Shown here: in pieces, positions 62,321-64,000 of the stretch
Layout of the letters: each line of letters starts with the position of its first letter
Numbering within the stretch: position 1 is the stretch's first letter
Assembly (NCBI GenBank): GCA_910579275.1
Contig: CAJTTO010000011.1
Coordinates: 23,888 to 87,887, forward strand
Source of the DNA: an uncultured Lachnospiraceae bacterium
GTDB taxonomy: Bacteria; Bacillota; Clostridia; Lachnospirales; Lachnospiraceae
Direction: 5' to 3'
Length of the DNA stretch: 64,000 nt
Program-made: the position numbers and the translations under genes
The notes under the pieces: generated by a model
Databases searched by the model: none
Seen by the model: only the letters and a program-made list of their open reading frames with translations
What the model was told of the DNA's origin: nothing

Positions 62321-62367
62321 TTCCCTCACTTGGCACAAATTTGCGTCAAGTGAGGGAAAGCATTTTT
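62321..62367 (+). terminator. Terminator of the hemerythrin-receiver gene
   Basis: TTCCCTCACTTG and CAAGTGAGGGAA form a perfect 12-bp stem with a 14-base loop, followed by AGCATTTTT. Confidence 0.85.
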
Positions 62368-62388
62368 CAAACGCGCACAGACACAGCC

Positions 62389-63924
62389 TTATGCATCGTC
62401 CTCTTTCAGATATTCTTTGCTGGACACCTTGGCAGTATTGTCATAACACTGAAAAACATTGTGTACAAATGCGGCATTGATTTTGGGTGTAACCAGACTT
62501 ACGACCGGAGTGATAATCAGCCCTGCAATCATTGCCACGGCACCCGCGTTGATAGGCGAGGCGATGAATTTAAAAAACATATTGGAAACTGTGATGCCGA
62601 CGCCGCAGATAAAGCTAGCCCATACACCCGCTTGGGTTACCCCCTTCCAGTACAGACCGTACAGGAACGGGGCAAGGAAAGCACCTGCAAGCGCACCCCA
62701 CGAAATACCCATCAGCTGCGCGATAAAAGTCGGTGGGTTCAGCGCCAGCACAACAGAAATAACGATGAAAAATACAATCAGCACACGTATGTAAATTAAC
62801 TGCTTCTTGTCGTCCATTTCTTTCACGATATTACCCTTGATAAAATCAAGCGTCAGTGTCGAAGCCGAAGTCAGTACCAGTGACGAAAGTGTCGACATGG
62901 ATGCCGACAGCACCAGAATAATCACAACGCCGATTAAAATATCCGGCAGTGTCGACAGCATGGACGGAACGATTGCGTCATACATTACGGATCCGTCCGC
63001 CTTGTACAGAGCCGGAGCGTCGAACAGCCGTCCAAAGCCGCCGAGGAAATAGCAGCCGCCTGAAACAATCACGGCAAAAAAGGTAGACACAATCGTCCCT
63101 GTCTTAATTGCCTTTTCGCTTTTGATGGCGTAAAACTTGTGCACCATCTGCGGAAGTCCCCATGTACCCAGCGATGTCAGGATAATTACCCCCAGCAGAT
63201 TCAGCGGATCCGTCCCGAAAAATGACGCGAAAGCACCCTGCTGCCCCATTGTGACGGGAACATCAGACGGAAGCTCTGAAAGTTTTCTGACGGCCTCGAT
63301 AAACCCGCTCTGACCGGAAAGCACAGCGCCGATAACTGCCACAATGCCAAACAACATAATGATGCCTTGGATAAAATCGTTGATGGCAGTCGCCATGTAT
63401 CCGCCAAGGATAACATACACGCCGGTAAGAACTGCCATCGTGATTACGCACACCGTATAGGGGATGTCAAACGCCATGCCAAACAGCCGCGAAAGTCCGT
63501 TATAGACAGAAGCCGTGTACGGAATCATAAACACAAACGCAATCGCTGAAGCGACAATTTTTATGACATTACTGTCATAACGCCGCCCGAAAAAGTCCGG
63601 CATTGTCGCCACCTCGAGATGGTGCGTCATGACTCTTGTGCGCCTGCCCATGGCAACCCATGCAAGCAGAGAACCAATCACTGCATTTCCCAGACCAATC
63701 CAGGTGGAAGCAAGACCGTACTTCCAACCAAATTGTCCCGCGTATCCCACAAACACAACAGCAGAAAAGTAAGATGTGCCGTATGCAAAAGCCGAAAGCC
63801 ATGGCCCGACACTGCGCCCGCCAAGCACGAAATCCGTCATGCTGTTTGCACTTTTGCGCGCATACAGCCCGACTGCAATCATACATCCAAAGAATAGAAG
63901 CAGTAAAAGAATTTTAATCAGCAT
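62389..63924 (-). CDS. Sodium:solute symporter (SSS family, PutP-like)
   Basis: A 511-residue integral membrane protein with about 13 hydrophobic segments. The family start FVLGGRSVGPWLSAFAYGTSYFSAVVFVGYAGQ and the helix SASMSTLSSLVLTSASTLTLDFIKG with the sodium-site Ser/Thr cluster are clear. It matches PutP-like carriers, but the solute (proline, another amino acid or an organic acid) cannot be told. A GGGAGGGG site precedes the ATG. It converges on the hemerythrin gene. Confidence 0.93.
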   Translation of the reverse strand: MLIKILLLLLFFGCMIAVGLYARKSANSMTDFVLGGRSVGPWLSAFAYGTSYFSAVVFVGYAGQFGWKYGLASTWIGLGNAVIGSLLAWVAMGRRTRVMTHHLEVATMPDFFGRRYDSNVIKIVASAIAFVFMIPYTASVYNGLSRLFGMAFDIPYTVCVITMAVLTGVYVILGGYMATAINDFIQGIIMLFGIVAVIGAVLSGQSGFIEAVRKLSELPSDVPVTMGQQGAFASFFGTDPLNLLGVIILTSLGTWGLPQMVHKFYAIKSEKAIKTGTIVSTFFAVIVSGGCYFLGGFGRLFDAPALYKADGSVMYDAIVPSMLSTLPDILIGVVIILVLSASMSTLSSLVLTSASTLTLDFIKGNIVKEMDDKKQLIYIRVLIVFFIVISVVLALNPPTFIAQLMGISWGALAGAFLAPFLYGLYWKGVTQAGVWASFICGVGITVSNMFFKFIASPINAGAVAMIAGLIITPVVSLVTPKINAAFVHNVFQCYDNTAKVSSKEYLKEDDA

Positions 63925-63956
63925 AATATGCCCCTCCCTAAGTAAAAGTGTGCTCT

Positions 63957-64000
63957 CGGAAACTCGAACCCCTTGTTTTATAAGGCTTCAGAAATTTCCG
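63957..64000. other. Imperfect palindrome at the right window edge
   Basis: CGGAAA at 63957 and TTTCCG at 63995-64000 are inverted, with CCTTG...AAGG nested inside. It resembles the 3' part of an RNA or recombination site on the minus strand (GGGGTTCGAG), but it is cut by the window end and I cannot name it. Confidence 0.25.

Noticed and set aside
63930..64000. tRNA-like T-loop (GGGGTTCGAG) on the minus strand
   Set aside because: The bases around TTCGAG do not pair as a 5-bp T-stem, no CCA or acceptor pairing is seen, and the rest lies outside the window.

Overview
The window reads as a chromosomal segment of a low-to-mid GC, Gram-positive, anaerobic, pectin-degrading member of the Lachnospiraceae (Lachnospira/Roseburia-like; genus not certain). 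The evidence is acetate kinase, reverse rubrerythrin with a PerR-type regulator, the short bacterial ProS type, MecA-like and LplBC-type proteins, and very large secreted proteins with Ig-like repeats. No rRNA, tRNA, CRISPR array or intact insertion sequence was found.

Layout. 1-10.2 kb: the 3' part of a giant secreted repeat protein. 10.2-12.4 kb: an ATPase plus PD-(D/E)xK-like nuclease pair bracketed by a 73-bp direct repeat, probably a small mobile defence cassette. 12.4-15.6 kb: two inverted copies of a 137-bp non-autonomous transposable element, each with an 8-bp target duplication, surrounding a secreted transglutaminase-like protein and a DUF4258/YgiT toxin-antitoxin pair; one copy sits in a decayed XRE regulator gene. 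15.6-21.6 kb: perR-rubrerythrin, a two-component system, a pseudouridine synthase, a MecA-like adaptor and a polysaccharide deacetylase. 22.2-24.1 kb: a second ATPase pair, this time with a Toprim protein that has lost any canonical start codon. 24.1-25.5 kb: proS. 26.3-39.3 kb: a 4337-residue secreted pectinase with two family-9 pectate lyase domains and one pectin methylesterase domain. 39.4-47.8 kb: housekeeping genes (ackA, ddl, murF, plsC-like, pyrC) with two lipoproteins. 47.7-54.7 kb: a pectin-oligosaccharide uptake locus (membrane-bound AraC regulator, binding protein, two permeases, rhamnogalacturonan acetylesterase). 54.8-58.7 kb: two chemoreceptors. 59-64 kb: a ZIP metal transporter, a YgjP-like metallopeptidase, a hemerythrin-response regulator fusion and a sodium:solute symporter.

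How the parts fit. The pectinase would demethylate and cut homogalacturonan outside the cell. The ABC system would import the products, the CE12-type enzyme would deacetylate them, and the AraC sensor would control uptake. A similar palindrome (TGTAAGAGCTTACA / TGTAAAGGCTTACA) stands upstream of both the pectinase and the binding-protein gene, which suggests common control. ackA fits with fermentative acetate production, and the chemoreceptors with motility towards substrates.

The window is also rich in small dispersed repeats: the IS66-like 137-bp element, a second element that folds into one long hairpin, a roughly 110-140 bp repeat at gene 3' ends, and a GC-rich repeat lying directly behind three transcription terminators. 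All protein assignments come from reading motifs by eye; no database search was run.
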